A DNA stretch of 64,000 nt from contig NZ_QFXK01000039.1 of the NCBI RefSeq assembly GCF_003261635.1, forward strand, positions 1 through 64,000, read 5' to 3'. Source of the DNA: Kribbella monticola. Its GTDB lineage: Bacteria > Actinomycetota > Actinomycetes > Propionibacteriales > Kribbellaceae. The translations under genes and the position numbers were made by a program. Each line of letters opens with the position of its first letter. The first letter of the stretch is position 1. A model generated the notes under the pieces. That model saw only the letters and a list, made by a program, of their open reading frames with translations. It was not told the DNA's origin and did not search any database. Positions 7,736-16,794 of the stretch are shown one piece after another.

Positions 7736-9058
7736 TCAGTTCTGTACCGCGGCGGCCGCGCGGGCGGCCGGGGCGAGTGCGGTCTCGAGCGCGGCCAACG
7801 CGTCGTCGTCGATCGCCGCACTCACGAACCACGCCTCGAAAGCACTCGGCGGCAGGTAGACGCCGGCCTCCAGCATGGCATGGAAGAAAGCGGCGAACCT
7901 TGGCAGCACCTGGGCCCCGGCCCCGGCGAAGTCGCGGATCGGACCGCTTGCCTCCTCCGAGTCCACGAAGAAGACACTGAAGAGGTTCCCGGCGGCCTGG
8001 ATGACGTGCGGCACACCCTCCTTGTCCAGGGCGGTCGCGACCAGCCGCTGGATCGTCCGGGAGGTCTCGTCGAGCTTGGCGTAGACGTCGTCGGTCGCCA
8101 GCCGCAGCGTGGTCAGGCCGGCCGTGGTGGCGATCGGGTTCCCGGACAGGGTGCCCGCCTGGTAGACCGAGCCCTCCGGCGCGAGGTGGCTCATGATGTC
8201 GGCACGCCCGCCGAACGCGGCGGCCGGGAAACCACCGCCCATCACCTTGCCGAACGTCATCAGGTCCGGCACGACGCCGTCCACGCCGTACCAACCGGAC
8301 CTGGTGATCCGGAAGCCGGTCATCACCTCGTCGGAGATGAACAGCGCGCCGTTGTCCTTGCACGTCTTGGCGAGGAAGGCGTTGAAGTTGTCGAGCGGCG
8401 GGACGACACCCATGTTGCCCGGTGAGGCCTCGGTGATGACGGCCGCGATCTGGTCGCCGTACTGCGCGAAGGCGGCGCTCACGGCGGCCTGGTCGTTGTA
8501 CGGCAGCACGATCGTGTCGGCCGTGGTGGCCTCGGTGACTCCCGGCGTACCGGGGATGCCGAGGGTGATCACGCCGGAGCCCGCCTGGGCCAGCAGCGCG
8601 TCGACGTGCCCGTGGTAGCAACCGGCGAACTTCACGATCTTGTCCCGGCCGGTCGCTCCCCTCGCGAGGCGCAGCGCGGACATGGTCGCCTCGGTACCCG
8701 AGGACACCAGGCGCACCTTGTCCACCGGCGTACGGGCGACGATCTCCTCACCGAGTTCGACCTCGGCCTGGGTCGGCGTCCCGTACGACGTACCGCGGCT
8801 GACCGCGGCCTGGACCGCGGCCGTCACCTCGGGATGGGCGTGGCCCAGCAGCATCGGGCCCCAGGAGCAGACCAGGTCCAGGTAGGTGTTGCCGTCCACA
8901 TCGGTGATGTGACATCCGTCACCGGACGCCATGAAACGCGGCACGCCGCCGACGGCCCGGAAGGCCCGCACCGGGGAATTCACTCCCCCCGGAGTGACGG
9001 CGGAGGCTCGCTCGAACAGGCTGGCGGAAAGTTCGGTCTGATTCGACACGGCCGCCAT
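7736..9058 (-). CDS. hemL: glutamate-1-semialdehyde 2,1-aminomutase
   Basis: 440-residue PLP enzyme converting glutamate-1-semialdehyde to 5-aminolevulinate, the second step of the C5 heme pathway that starts with HemA (encoded at 54433-55716). Signature stretches include the N-terminal TPGGVNSPVRAF, SSGTEATMSALRLARG, the ISDEVMTGFR aspartate that contacts PLP, and the PLP-binding lysine in TFGKVMGGGFP near residue 272. Length is normal for the family. It is first in the minus-strand run leading into the cytochrome c maturation genes, so heme supply and heme attachment appear to be co-expressed. Confidence 0.96.
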   Translation of the reverse strand: MAAVSNQTELSASLFERASAVTPGGVNSPVRAFRAVGGVPRFMASGDGCHITDVDGNTYLDLVCSWGPMLLGHAHPEVTAAVQAAVSRGTSYGTPTQAEVELGEEIVARTPVDKVRLVSSGTEATMSALRLARGATGRDKIVKFAGCYHGHVDALLAQAGSGVITLGIPGTPGVTEATTADTIVLPYNDQAAVSAAFAQYGDQIAAVITEASPGNMGVVPPLDNFNAFLAKTCKDNGALFISDEVMTGFRITRSGWYGVDGVVPDLMTFGKVMGGGFPAAAFGGRADIMSHLAPEGSVYQAGTLSGNPIATTAGLTTLRLATDDVYAKLDETSRTIQRLVATALDKEGVPHVIQAAGNLFSVFFVDSEEASGPIRDFAGAGAQVLPRFAAFFHAMLEAGVYLPPSAFEAWFVSAAIDDDALAALETALAPAARAAAAVQN

Positions 9059-9317
9059 TCTCCCCGACAGACCAGTGCGCCAGGTGGGCGGGGACGGACT
9101 CGATTCGCTGTCAGTAGTGATCTAGGGCTTCACTTGTGCGTTGTTACGCGCCAGTATGGGTACCCGGGTGACCGCCCGAGCACTGTCAGCGTCCGCTCGT
9201 AACCCCATGCACGGGACGGACGTTAGACGAAGTGAGGGACGGCGGCCGGGACCGAAGACAAGACGTGTCCGCAGCGTGGGGGCGGGGCAGGTCGATGAGT
9301 CACGGAGGGGATCATCG

Positions 9318-10700
9318 ATGGCGAAGGGCAAGCGTCGCGCCATGAGCAGTGGGTGGCGCCAGATGGCGCCGCTGGTGCCGCTGGCGTTGTTCGCGTGCGC
9401 GTTCACCGTCAGCGCCACGGACGATCCGGCGGTCGCGACGGCGGCACTGGGCCAGGGGCTTGGCAAGAACAGCCCGGTGGTGGTGCCGAACCAGGCCATC
9501 GCCGACCCGGCCAACATCCCCGTCCCGGGGAAGGTGGGCAACGGCGTCGACCCGGGTGAGCAGCCGACCCAGGTGATCGGCGGGCTGTCCCGCAACGGCA
9601 TCCCGACGGCGGCCCTGAAGGCGTACTCGCGGGCCCAGCAGGTGATGACGCAGGTCGATCCGTCCTGCAAGCTCCCGTGGACCCTGGTGGCCGCGATCGG
9701 CCGGGTCGAGTCGAACCACGGCCGCTTCGGCGGCAACGCGCTGACCACCAACGGCGTCGCCGTGCCGGGCATCTACGGACCCAGGCTGGACGGCTCGAGT
9801 ACGGCGCGGATCAGCGACACCGATGCCGGCAAGCTCGACGGCGACGCGGCCTTCGACCGGGCGGTCGGGCCGATGCAGTTCATCCCCGGCACCTGGCAGG
9901 CGGTCGGCGTCGACGGGGACGGGGACGGCGTCAAGAACCCCCAGGACATCGACGACGCGGCCATGTCGACCGCGGTCTACCTGTGCTCCGGTGACACGAA
10001 CCTGTCCGATCCGAGCGACCTGAACAAGGCCGTCCTGCGCTACAACCACTCCCAGTCGTACGTCGACCTGGTGGTCAGCATCGCCAAGGCGTACGCCGGC
10101 GGCAGCTGGATCGCGGTCGGCAACGGCACCGAGACGGACGGCCAGGGCGTGGACACGGCCGGCGACCAGATCGGCGACCCGACCATCGACGCCCCGGCGG
10201 ACAACAACCTGCCCCAGGCGATCGACCTGCCGGTCTACCCGGGTGGCGTCAAGCCGACCTCGACGACCACTACGCAGGACGGTGGCGACCGGCCGACGAC
10301 GAGCCCGACCAGGAAGCCCGGCAGTACGACGACGACCTCGCCGAGCAAGCCCGGCACCACCACCACGACGAAGCCGACGACCAAGCCGACGACACCGCCG
10401 AAGACCACGCCACCTCCGACGACGACCCCGACCAAGCCGGGCGTCGCCACCCTGCAGACCGCGGCCGGGCTGATCGTGGGCACGGTCGGCAGCACGCTGA
10501 CCCAGCTCACCCACGCCACGACGTACTGCCAGTCGGAGCTGTCGAAGGTCACCATCACGCACCCGACCCAGGAGCAGTTGCAGAAGTGCGTGACCGCCTA
10601 TCAGACCGGTGGCACCGCCGCGGTCGACCAGGCGATCCGCAACATCCTGTCCCTGCTGGGTCTGCTCGGCCTGCTCGGTGGAGGCATCCTCGGGCACTGA
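9318..10700 (+). CDS. secreted lytic transglycosylase (SLT family)
   Basis: 460-residue cell-wall hydrolase that cleaves glycan strands with 1,6-anhydro-muramyl formation. A signal-type hydrophobic segment (about residues 15-33) leads into the lysozyme-like domain; AAIGRVESNHGRFGGN contains the catalytic Glu near residue 135, followed by GPMQFIPGTW and RYNHSQSYVDLV, the usual family motifs. A long Thr/Pro/Lys linker (about residues 315-375) precedes a helical C-terminus ending in a Leu/Gly-rich stretch. I chose the ATG at 9318 because GGAGGGG lies 7 nt upstream and it places the signal segment at the N-terminus. The long leader (9059-9317) could hold a riboswitch, but I see no convincing consensus. 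Confidence 0.88.
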   Translation: MAKGKRRAMSSGWRQMAPLVPLALFACAFTVSATDDPAVATAALGQGLGKNSPVVVPNQAIADPANIPVPGKVGNGVDPGEQPTQVIGGLSRNGIPTAALKAYSRAQQVMTQVDPSCKLPWTLVAAIGRVESNHGRFGGNALTTNGVAVPGIYGPRLDGSSTARISDTDAGKLDGDAAFDRAVGPMQFIPGTWQAVGVDGDGDGVKNPQDIDDAAMSTAVYLCSGDTNLSDPSDLNKAVLRYNHSQSYVDLVVSIAKAYAGGSWIAVGNGTETDGQGVDTAGDQIGDPTIDAPADNNLPQAIDLPVYPGGVKPTSTTTTQDGGDRPTTSPTRKPGSTTTTSPSKPGTTTTTKPTTKPTTPPKTTPPPTTTPTKPGVATLQTAAGLIVGTVGSTLTQLTHATTYCQSELSKVTITHPTQEQLQKCVTAYQTGGTAAVDQAIRNILSLLGLLGLLGGGILGH

Positions 10701-10760
10701 CCAGCACTGACCACCACCGACCGGCGCGCCTGCCCCCACCCCTCCCTCGGCGCGCCAGTG

Positions 10761-10801
10761 GCGACGCCACGGAGCACCTCCCCCCGGCTTCGTGGCGTCG
10801 C
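10761..10801. terminator. strong terminator hairpin after the transglycosylase
   Basis: GCGACGCCACG (10761-10771) pairs perfectly with CGTGGCGTCGC (10791-10801), an 11-bp stem followed by CCTTTTCG on the plus strand. It lies between convergent genes and may also stop the subtilisin transcript. Confidence 0.85.
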
Positions 10802-10835
10802 CCTTTTCGTGGTCAAGCGCTTACTTGAACTTCTC

Positions 10836-13800
10836 TCACTTTCCGGCCGGCCATGCGTTCTCAATGGTCTGGCGCACCGAGTCGCCGAGGAGATCGACAG
10901 CCGTCACCCGAAGGCTGACGGCGGTCGTGGCGGCCGGGCCCCTGTTGCCGAGGGCGGTCGCCGCGGCCGGGAGCCTGTTGCCGATGCCGAGTCGCTGCCA
11001 GGTCTTACCGTCGTACGAGATCTCGGCCGTGGTCCTGAACCAGCCCGGGCCGCGGGCGCCCGGTTGATAGCCGGGCTTGAGGATCAGCCGGTCCCCCTGC
11101 CGTTGGATGTCCACCTGGACGAGCGGCAACACGGCCCTGGTTTTCGTGGGCAGCGAGAGGAAGTGCCAGTCCGTGTGAGTGGCGGTCGAGGCCTTCGCCC
11201 AGCTGTCCGGAGAGCGCTTGACGTCCAGACTCAGGTCGTACCACGCGGCCTTCGCCGGGACCGGGAACTGCGCCACCGACCAGTCCTTGCTGCCCAGCTC
11301 CTTCCCGTTGCTGCTGAGCTTGAGCAGCGTCTCGTCACCCCGGTCTCCCCAGCCGTACACGGTCCGATCGCCGTTGACGTACTGCGGAATCGCCACCCGC
11401 AGCGCGTTCTCGAACCTGGCGACCGGCAGCCCTTCGGTCTCGCTCCCGGTCGCCGCCGGAATCGCCGGTCGCGCGATCGGTGACCACCAGGTGCGCGTCA
11501 CCGCTTCGTTCGGCCGATAGCTTCTCGGCAGGCTGTACTCGAACCCGCTCTCGTTCCACTCACCTGCCGACGTCTTCTCGTCCCAGGTGACTCCCGGTAC
11601 GTCGCTCGCCAGGTAATCCGTGCGCCTCACCGGCCCGGTCACCGCCCGGGTCGCGGTCATCCCTGTCGCCAGTCCGGGCAGGTGAGCCACCCGCTGATCG
11701 GTGTGCAGGAACCAGGCATCGTTGCGCTGGAAATCGGTCGTCACCGCGGCCGGTCGCATCCGGGCGAAGTCGTAGACCAGCGGCCCACGAACCACCGACG
11801 GCCCGATCGCAAGGTCGTACCGGTAGGTGCTGTCGAGCAATCCGTTCAACCGCAGGGTGACCGGTCTCTGCTTCAGCAGGTCGAGCAGCTTCTGCCCCTC
11901 GGGCTGACGAAGCAGATAGAGCGGAAGACCGACGTCGGCACCGTCGCTCCAGAATCCGGGCTGGTCGTTGTACATGAACACAGCCTTGGCGCCGGCGTCC
12001 TTCGCCGCCTGCACCTGCTCTCGGGTGAGATCCCAGTCGCGCCAGCGAATCAGCGCCACCTTGCCGTCGGCGCCCTGCAGCTCGGCTGGGCTTCCGTCGC
12101 CGGCGTTGACCAGCGGCAGATTTTCGTTGCCCACGTAGACGGTCCGGTCCGAGCCTTCGTCCGGGGTCGGCAACCGGAAGCCGCCCGCACCGGTGACGTC
12201 GACGGTCAACTTGGGCTGGGCCAGATCCCAGCGCTGGACGACCTGGAACGAGCCGTTCTTCGGCTTGCCGAAGTTCTGCACATAGATGCCGTTGGCAACT
12301 TCCTTTCCGAATCCCCAGCCCTGGACGGCATCCCGGCCGGCGACCTTGCGGTGCCAGGCGATCCCGACGCTGTGCGCATCCGCCCGCTGCGGAGTCCGCA
12401 CCGTCACCTTGTTCGCCTTGCGCGCATCGAAACTGAAGGTGCGATCGCTACCGACGAATGCCTCCGGGTCGCCGAGCAGCGTGACCGAGTTGGTCCAACC
12501 GACCTCGTCGCCGCCCATCACGAACGCCATCACGCTGTATCGCCCGGTCGGCACCTCGAGCGTGCGACTCCCGTTCTCGTCGAACACGATCGCGTCCACA
12601 CCACCGGTATCCAGGTTCCACAACTGCACGCCGCTGGCCCCGTACGGCGTGGGTGCCGCGGGCCGGCCGGAGCGGTCGAGCGCCTTCACCGTCACCCTGT
12701 TCAGCCGGCCACCCGCCGCGAATCCGAGTCCCGTCCGGTACGCCGTACTGCCTGCTCTGGCGAGGAGAACACCGGAGTACTTGGCCGGGCTCGTCTTCTT
12801 CTGATCGAGGGTCACTGTGGCCGACGCCGTGCCGCCGGGCTTGATCGTCAGACTCGACGGAGTGACCTTGATGGCGGCGTGGACACCTGCTGGGGAGGTC
12901 GCGTCGACGCTCAGCTCGATGCTCACCGGCTTTGCCGAATTGTTGCTATAGGCCACTTTCTGGCTTGCTGCTGGTGGCGGCGCGGTGCCGGTCCAGGCGA
13001 GGTTGCCGAAGAACAGGTTCGCCGTGTCCGGCAGGATCGCCGGGTCGAGTGCCTTCGGGATGTCGATGCGCCCCAGCCCTTGCTGCACAGGGGTTGCGCC
13101 CGGGCTCGGTACTGCGGTTGTGGCCAGCGCCGCCTTCAATTGCTCGCCGGTCCACTTCGGGTGGCGTTGCGCGAGAATCGCGGCCGCGCCGGCGACGTGG
13201 GGCGTCGCCATCGAAGTACCGCTCATTGCTGTGTAGTACTCGCCCAGTTCGTGGCCCTCGGCGGTTCCGGCGGCGCGGGCTGCGGCGATCTCGACTCCCG
13301 GCGCGGTGACTTCGGGTTTCAGGGCTCCGTCGCCGAGTCGGGGGCCGCGGCTGGAGAACGGTGCGAGCTTGTCATCGCGGTCCACTGCTCCGACCGTCAA
13401 GGCGGCCGCGGCAGCGCCCGGCGTACCGACCGTCTCCTCGGCACCGGAGTTGCCTGCAGCAACGACGAAGAGGGCGTCACTGGATGCGGAGAGGCGGTCG
13501 ACCGCCTCGGACATCGGGTCGGTGCCGTCGGAGGGCATCCCGCCGAGGCTCATGCTGATCACCTTGGCGCCTTGCTGGACGGCCCATTCCATCCCGGCGA
13601 TGGCTTCGGAGTCGAGGCCGCCGCCGCTGTTGTCGAGCACCTTGCCGATCAGGAGACTGGCGCCCGGAGCGACGCCCTTGCGCTTGCCGGCCGACGCCGT
13701 ACCGAGTCCGGCCACGATCGACGCGGTGTGCGTGCCGTGGCCGTGCGCGTCCTGAACGGTCTCGTCGGGGATGAAGCTCTGCGATTCGACGACCTGCTTG

Positions 13801-14528
13801 GCCAGGTCGGGGTGGTTCGCGTCGTAGCCGGTGTCGAGGACGGCGACCTTGACCCCCTTGCCGTCATACCCGGCGCGCCAGGCCGTCGGGGCACCGATCT
13901 GTTTCGTCGACCGGTCGAGGGTCGCGTGGGTCCGGCCGTCGAGCCAGATCTTGCCGACCGCGCTGCTACGCAGGCTGGTGCTCTGGATGCTGCTCCAGAA
14001 GTCCTTGGCCTTGGTTTTGGCGACGGTGACCGCGGTGGTTCCGAGGCTGGTGAGCGTACGGCGGGTCGTCGCGGCCGGCGGTGCGATGGGGGCTTTCGCC
14101 GTACTGCGTGCGGTGGCGGGCGCGGCGAGCAGCATCGGCAGGGTGTCGGTGCTGGCGTCGTCGTAGCCCTGAGCTACCAGTTCGGTCAGGTTGAACAGGC
14201 GGCTGTCGAGGCGGCCACTGACCAGGAGGGGGTAGGCAGCGGCCGGCACGAGGGTCAGCTCGTTCTTGACGTCGCTGAGGTAGTAGTTGCCGCCATCGAC
14301 CAGCCTTGCAGAGCGCTGTCCGTCTGCGGTGGTCGTGAGCTCGGCGACGTCGCCGGTGACGAGGGTGATCCGGTGCGTACTCGCGCCCGGTGTCGAGCGG
14401 GTGATGCTGTTACTGGGTGGCGTGGTGCCTGGTGGAGTCGCCGCTTGGGCTGGGACGGTGGTCGACGCCAGCAGGGCGCCGACCGTCACTGCCCAGGACA
14501 GGGCGACGGCGAAACGTGACGACCTCAC
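10836..14528 (-). CDS. large secreted subtilisin-like (S8) serine protease
   Basis: 1230-residue extracellular protease. After a Sec signal (hydrophobic to about residue 30, ending near PAQAA) comes a propeptide-like region, then an S8 catalytic domain with Asp in VAVLDTGYD, His in HGHGTHTAS and Ser in SGTSMATPHVAGAAA. An oxyanion Asn lies in VVAAGNSGAE. The remaining about 650 residues contain beta-rich segments, including a PA-like insert (residues around 905-950) and Fn3/CARDB-like modules. Start chosen as GTG at 14528 with GGGAGGTT 5 nt upstream; the ATG at 14630 would add an implausible tail. Probably involved in extracellular protein turnover; substrate unknown. Confidence 0.92.
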   Translation of the reverse strand: MRSSRFAVALSWAVTVGALLASTTVPAQAATPPGTTPPSNSITRSTPGASTHRITLVTGDVAELTTTADGQRSARLVDGGNYYLSDVKNELTLVPAAAYPLLVSGRLDSRLFNLTELVAQGYDDASTDTLPMLLAAPATARSTAKAPIAPPAATTRRTLTSLGTTAVTVAKTKAKDFWSSIQSTSLRSSAVGKIWLDGRTHATLDRSTKQIGAPTAWRAGYDGKGVKVAVLDTGYDANHPDLAKQVVESQSFIPDETVQDAHGHGTHTASIVAGLGTASAGKRKGVAPGASLLIGKVLDNSGGGLDSEAIAGMEWAVQQGAKVISMSLGGMPSDGTDPMSEAVDRLSASSDALFVVAAGNSGAEETVGTPGAAAAALTVGAVDRDDKLAPFSSRGPRLGDGALKPEVTAPGVEIAAARAAGTAEGHELGEYYTAMSGTSMATPHVAGAAAILAQRHPKWTGEQLKAALATTAVPSPGATPVQQGLGRIDIPKALDPAILPDTANLFFGNLAWTGTAPPPAASQKVAYSNNSAKPVSIELSVDATSPAGVHAAIKVTPSSLTIKPGGTASATVTLDQKKTSPAKYSGVLLARAGSTAYRTGLGFAAGGRLNRVTVKALDRSGRPAAPTPYGASGVQLWNLDTGGVDAIVFDENGSRTLEVPTGRYSVMAFVMGGDEVGWTNSVTLLGDPEAFVGSDRTFSFDARKANKVTVRTPQRADAHSVGIAWHRKVAGRDAVQGWGFGKEVANGIYVQNFGKPKNGSFQVVQRWDLAQPKLTVDVTGAGGFRLPTPDEGSDRTVYVGNENLPLVNAGDGSPAELQGADGKVALIRWRDWDLTREQVQAAKDAGAKAVFMYNDQPGFWSDGADVGLPLYLLRQPEGQKLLDLLKQRPVTLRLNGLLDSTYRYDLAIGPSVVRGPLVYDFARMRPAAVTTDFQRNDAWFLHTDQRVAHLPGLATGMTATRAVTGPVRRTDYLASDVPGVTWDEKTSAGEWNESGFEYSLPRSYRPNEAVTRTWWSPIARPAIPAATGSETEGLPVARFENALRVAIPQYVNGDRTVYGWGDRGDETLLKLSSNGKELGSKDWSVAQFPVPAKAAWYDLSLDVKRSPDSWAKASTATHTDWHFLSLPTKTRAVLPLVQVDIQRQGDRLILKPGYQPGARGPGWFRTTAEISYDGKTWQRLGIGNRLPAAATALGNRGPAATTAVSLRVTAVDLLGDSVRQTIENAWPAGK

Positions 14529-14661
14529 AGGGGAACCTCCCGAGGCCCCGTCGGGCGCGAGGCCATCGTTCCGACCCTGACAGTTGCCCCCGGCCACGGT
14601 CCATCGATTGACCTGGCCTACATCCGCCATGACCGATACCAGTCAGGACCACGAAAAGGCC

Positions 14662-14706
14662 GGCCCGCCGCCCACCTTTCGGTTGGGTCGACGGACCGGC
14701 TTTTTT
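14662..14706. terminator. bidirectional terminator beyond the LLM 3' array
   Basis: A long, mismatched stem has a short loop around CTTTCGG. GCCGG near 14664 pairs with CCGGC ending near 14700, and runs AAAAGG and TTTTTT flank it. Read on the minus strand it lies past all copies of the 60-bp array, so the array should be transcribed in the LLM mRNA. Confidence 0.7.
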
Positions 14707-14710
14707 CAGC

Positions 14711-15110
14711 TGTTTCAGGCGAAGCGCTTGGCGATCTGCTCCCTGCGGGTCACACCCCCACTCCGCCTTCCCTCAGGCGAACCGCTTGGCGACCTGCTCC
14801 ATGCGGGTCACGCCCCCCCACTTCGCCTTCCCTCAGGCGAAGCGCTTGGCGACCTGCTCCCTGCGGGTCACGCCCCCCCACTTCGCCTTCCCTCAGGCGA
14901 AGCGCTTGGCGACCTGCTCCATGCGGGTCACGCCCCCCCACTTCGCCTTCCCTCAGGCGAAGCGCTTGGCGACCTGCTCCATGCGGGTCACGCCCCCCAC
15001 TTCGCCTTCCCTCAGGCGAAGCGCTTGGCGACCTGTTCCCTGCGGGTCACGCCCCTCACTTCGCCTTCCCTCAGGCGAAGCGCTTGGCGACCTGTTCCAT
15101 GCGGGTCACC
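14711..15110. repeat. seven-copy 58-60 bp tandem array of a gene 3' end
   Basis: The last 13 codons of the LLM gene (VTRMEQVAKRFA and stop) plus about 21 nt of flank are repeated head to tail. Stop codons (TCA on the plus strand) fall at 15071, 15012, 14953, 14893, 14833, 14773 and 14715, giving periods of 59, 59, 60, 60, 60 and 58. Most units contain the perfect hairpin CTTCGCCT-N6-AGGCGAAG spanning the stop codon; the outermost copies are degraded. The fourth codon of the duplicated tail is ATG or AGG in different copies. The 421 bases between 14650 and the gene stop hold only this array and the terminator. Confidence 0.95.
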
Positions 15111-16033
15111 AGGTCCAGGTCGTAGGCGACACCGGGGACGTAGAAGATGATGTAGTCGGCGCCGGCTTCGAGGGCGGCCTCGACCTTGCCGGCGATCTCG
15201 TCCTCCGTCGCGATCAGGTTGTCCTTGGAGAACCGCTCCCAGTCCATCGGCCCGAGCGCCTTCTCCGTCGCCCGCTTGGGGTCGTCACCCTTGTCGATCG
15301 GGAACGCGTTGATCCCGGTCGACTTGATGATCTCGTCGTAGTCGCGCCCGACCGTCTCGCAGTGCCCCTTGAGGATGGCCGCCTTCTCCTTGATCACCTC
15401 AGGATTGCCACCGCCGATGTTCGCCGCGTCGCCGTACTTCGCGACCAGCTTCAGCGTGACGTTCGGCCCGCCACCGCCGATCCACAGACTCGGGTGCGGC
15501 TTGCGGACACCCTTCGGCTCGTTGATCGGCTTGTCGATCGAGTAGTACTTGCCGTTGAAGACCGGCTCGTCCTCGGTCCACATCTTGTAGATGATCTCGG
15601 TGGCCTCGCGGAACGCACCCATCCGGTCCTTGAGCTCGGGCCACTCGTAGCCGTAGGCCTTCCACTCGTGCTCGTACCAGCCCGCGCCGATCCCGGCGTA
15701 CAGGCGGCCGTGGCTCGCGACGTCGACGGTGGAAGCGATCTTGGCGTACAGCGCGGGGTTGCGGTACCCGTTGCAGCCGACCATCTGGCCGATGTTGACC
15801 CGCTTGGTGTCGCGCGCGAGCGCTGCCGTCGTGGTCCAGCACTCGAAGGTGCTCTCCGTACTCGGGTCCGGAACGGTGTGAAAGTGGTCGAACAGCCAGA
15901 TCGAGTCCCACGACCCCTCGTCCGCCTTCTTGGCGACCGCCGTCATCGCCTCCCACTGCTCGACCGGGTCACTGAACCCCGCCAGATCCATCTTCCAGCC
16001 CTGCGGCACGAACATGCCGAATCGTGTTGTCAT
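15071..16033 (-). CDS. LLM-class F420-dependent oxidoreductase
   Basis: 320-residue flavin/F420 TIM-barrel enzyme of the luciferase-like family. Recognisable features are the N-terminal FGMFVPQGWKMDL, SIWLFDHFHT, the long GRLYAGIGAGWYEHEW motif and the C-terminal barrel segment ADYIIFYVPG. Such proteins use reduced F420 for hydride transfer; the substrate cannot be told from sequence. Two in-frame ATGs occur (16042 and 16033); I prefer 16033, which has GGATGGGTGG just upstream. The C-terminus VTRMEQVAKRFA with its stop codon is the parent of the tandem array downstream, which does not alter the reading frame of the gene. Confidence 0.9.
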   Translation of the reverse strand: MTTRFGMFVPQGWKMDLAGFSDPVEQWEAMTAVAKKADEGSWDSIWLFDHFHTVPDPSTESTFECWTTTAALARDTKRVNIGQMVGCNGYRNPALYAKIASTVDVASHGRLYAGIGAGWYEHEWKAYGYEWPELKDRMGAFREATEIIYKMWTEDEPVFNGKYYSIDKPINEPKGVRKPHPSLWIGGGGPNVTLKLVAKYGDAANIGGGNPEVIKEKAAILKGHCETVGRDYDEIIKSTGINAFPIDKGDDPKRATEKALGPMDWERFSKDNLIATEDEIAGKVEAALEAGADYIIFYVPGVAYDLDLVTRMEQVAKRFA

Positions 16034-16120
16034 GCCACCCATCCAACCGGCCCACCCCTGAACCGGTCCAGCACTCCACCTACTGAATCCCTTCTCAATT
16101 CTCCAACCATTTCTTCTTAA

Positions 16121-16723
16121 TCACCCGAACTCAGGCACGCGCCGCCAGACCGTGCCTTGGCGGTTTCGGCCGGTCCATTGCTCGATCGCTACTACCTCCT
16201 GGGTGGCGCCAAGTTCTCGTTCCAGGAGCCAGTAGGCGAGGTCTATGCCGGCCAGCCAGCCGCTGCCGCAGGTGATCACGTCCCCGTCGTCGACGATGCG
16301 GGCGTCGACGACCTCGGCCCACTCGGCCAGCCATTCGTAGTCCATCCGATGCGTGGTCGCCGGGCGGCCGTTGAGCAGGCCGGCCGCGCCGAGGAGGAGG
16401 GAGCCGGAGTCGATCCCGGCGAGGATCAAACCCTCGCCGCCGATCGCTTTCGCCTCGGCGAGCTGTCGCGGAATCACGCCTCTTTCGATCTCCTCCCGGA
16501 TCCATCCGCCGGACACCGCGAGCACCCGCGCCGACGACGGATCCCAGGGCACGAGATCCGCGTACTTCGTGCCGTAGCAACCCGTGACCTCGGTCGCTCC
16601 GTCGGCTGTCACCAATGCAGGCTCGACCGGCAGCCCGCGACGCCGGGCGTTCGCGAACACGGCGTACGTCGCCAGCGCGTCCACTTCGGCAAAACCGTCG
16701 AAAACCAGTACGTCGATTCGCAT
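16121..16723 (-). CDS. DJ-1/PfpI-family protein lacking the elbow cysteine
   Basis: 200-residue single-domain DJ-1/PfpI (class I glutamine amidotransferase-like) protein. The fold is clear from MRIDVLVFDGFAEVDAL, VLAVSGGW and LLLGAAGLLNGRPATTH. In relatives the nucleophile elbow reads like CTGALLLGAAGLL; here it is GIDSGSLLLGAAGLL, so Asp replaces the reactive Cys. It may therefore act as a binding or sensor protein, not a hydrolase (inference). It is divergent from the GlxA-type regulator at 16795, whose own sensor domain belongs to the same family and keeps the Cys. Confidence 0.8.
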   Translation of the reverse strand: MRIDVLVFDGFAEVDALATYAVFANARRRGLPVEPALVTADGATEVTGCYGTKYADLVPWDPSSARVLAVSGGWIREEIERGVIPRQLAEAKAIGGEGLILAGIDSGSLLLGAAGLLNGRPATTHRMDYEWLAEWAEVVDARIVDDGDVITCGSGWLAGIDLAYWLLERELGATQEVVAIEQWTGRNRQGTVWRRVPEFG

Positions 16724-16761
16724 GAGGGTCAGCCTGCCCGCGCATCAGCCGCCCGAGGAGT

Positions 16762-16794
16762 GGCTCGAAAGACGCTGTTCGTTAGATTCGAGCC
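16762..16794. promoter_or_regulatory. inverted repeat between the divergent DJ-1 and GlxA genes
   Basis: GGCTCGAA (16762-16769) and TTCGAGCC (16787-16794) form a perfect 8-bp inverted repeat with a 17-nt spacer, ending at the ATG of the GlxA-type regulator. In a 71-nt divergent gap this is a plausible site for autoregulation. It overlaps the expected ribosome site, so repression of translation by the hairpin is another possibility. Confidence 0.5.

Noticed and set aside
9059..9317. c-di-AMP (ydaO-type) riboswitch in the leader of the lytic transglycosylase gene
   Set aside because: Such riboswitches precede cell-wall hydrolases in actinobacteria, but I could not find the conserved core blocks; a covariance search would decide.
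11682..14519. 945-codon open frame antisense to the subtilisin gene
   Set aside because: It is a typical GC-rich antisense shadow; the opposite strand has signal peptide, catalytic triad and ribosome site.
14711..15110. CRISPR array
   Set aside because: Units are contiguous 58-60 bp copies with no unique spacers, and they derive from the adjacent gene end; there are no cas genes.
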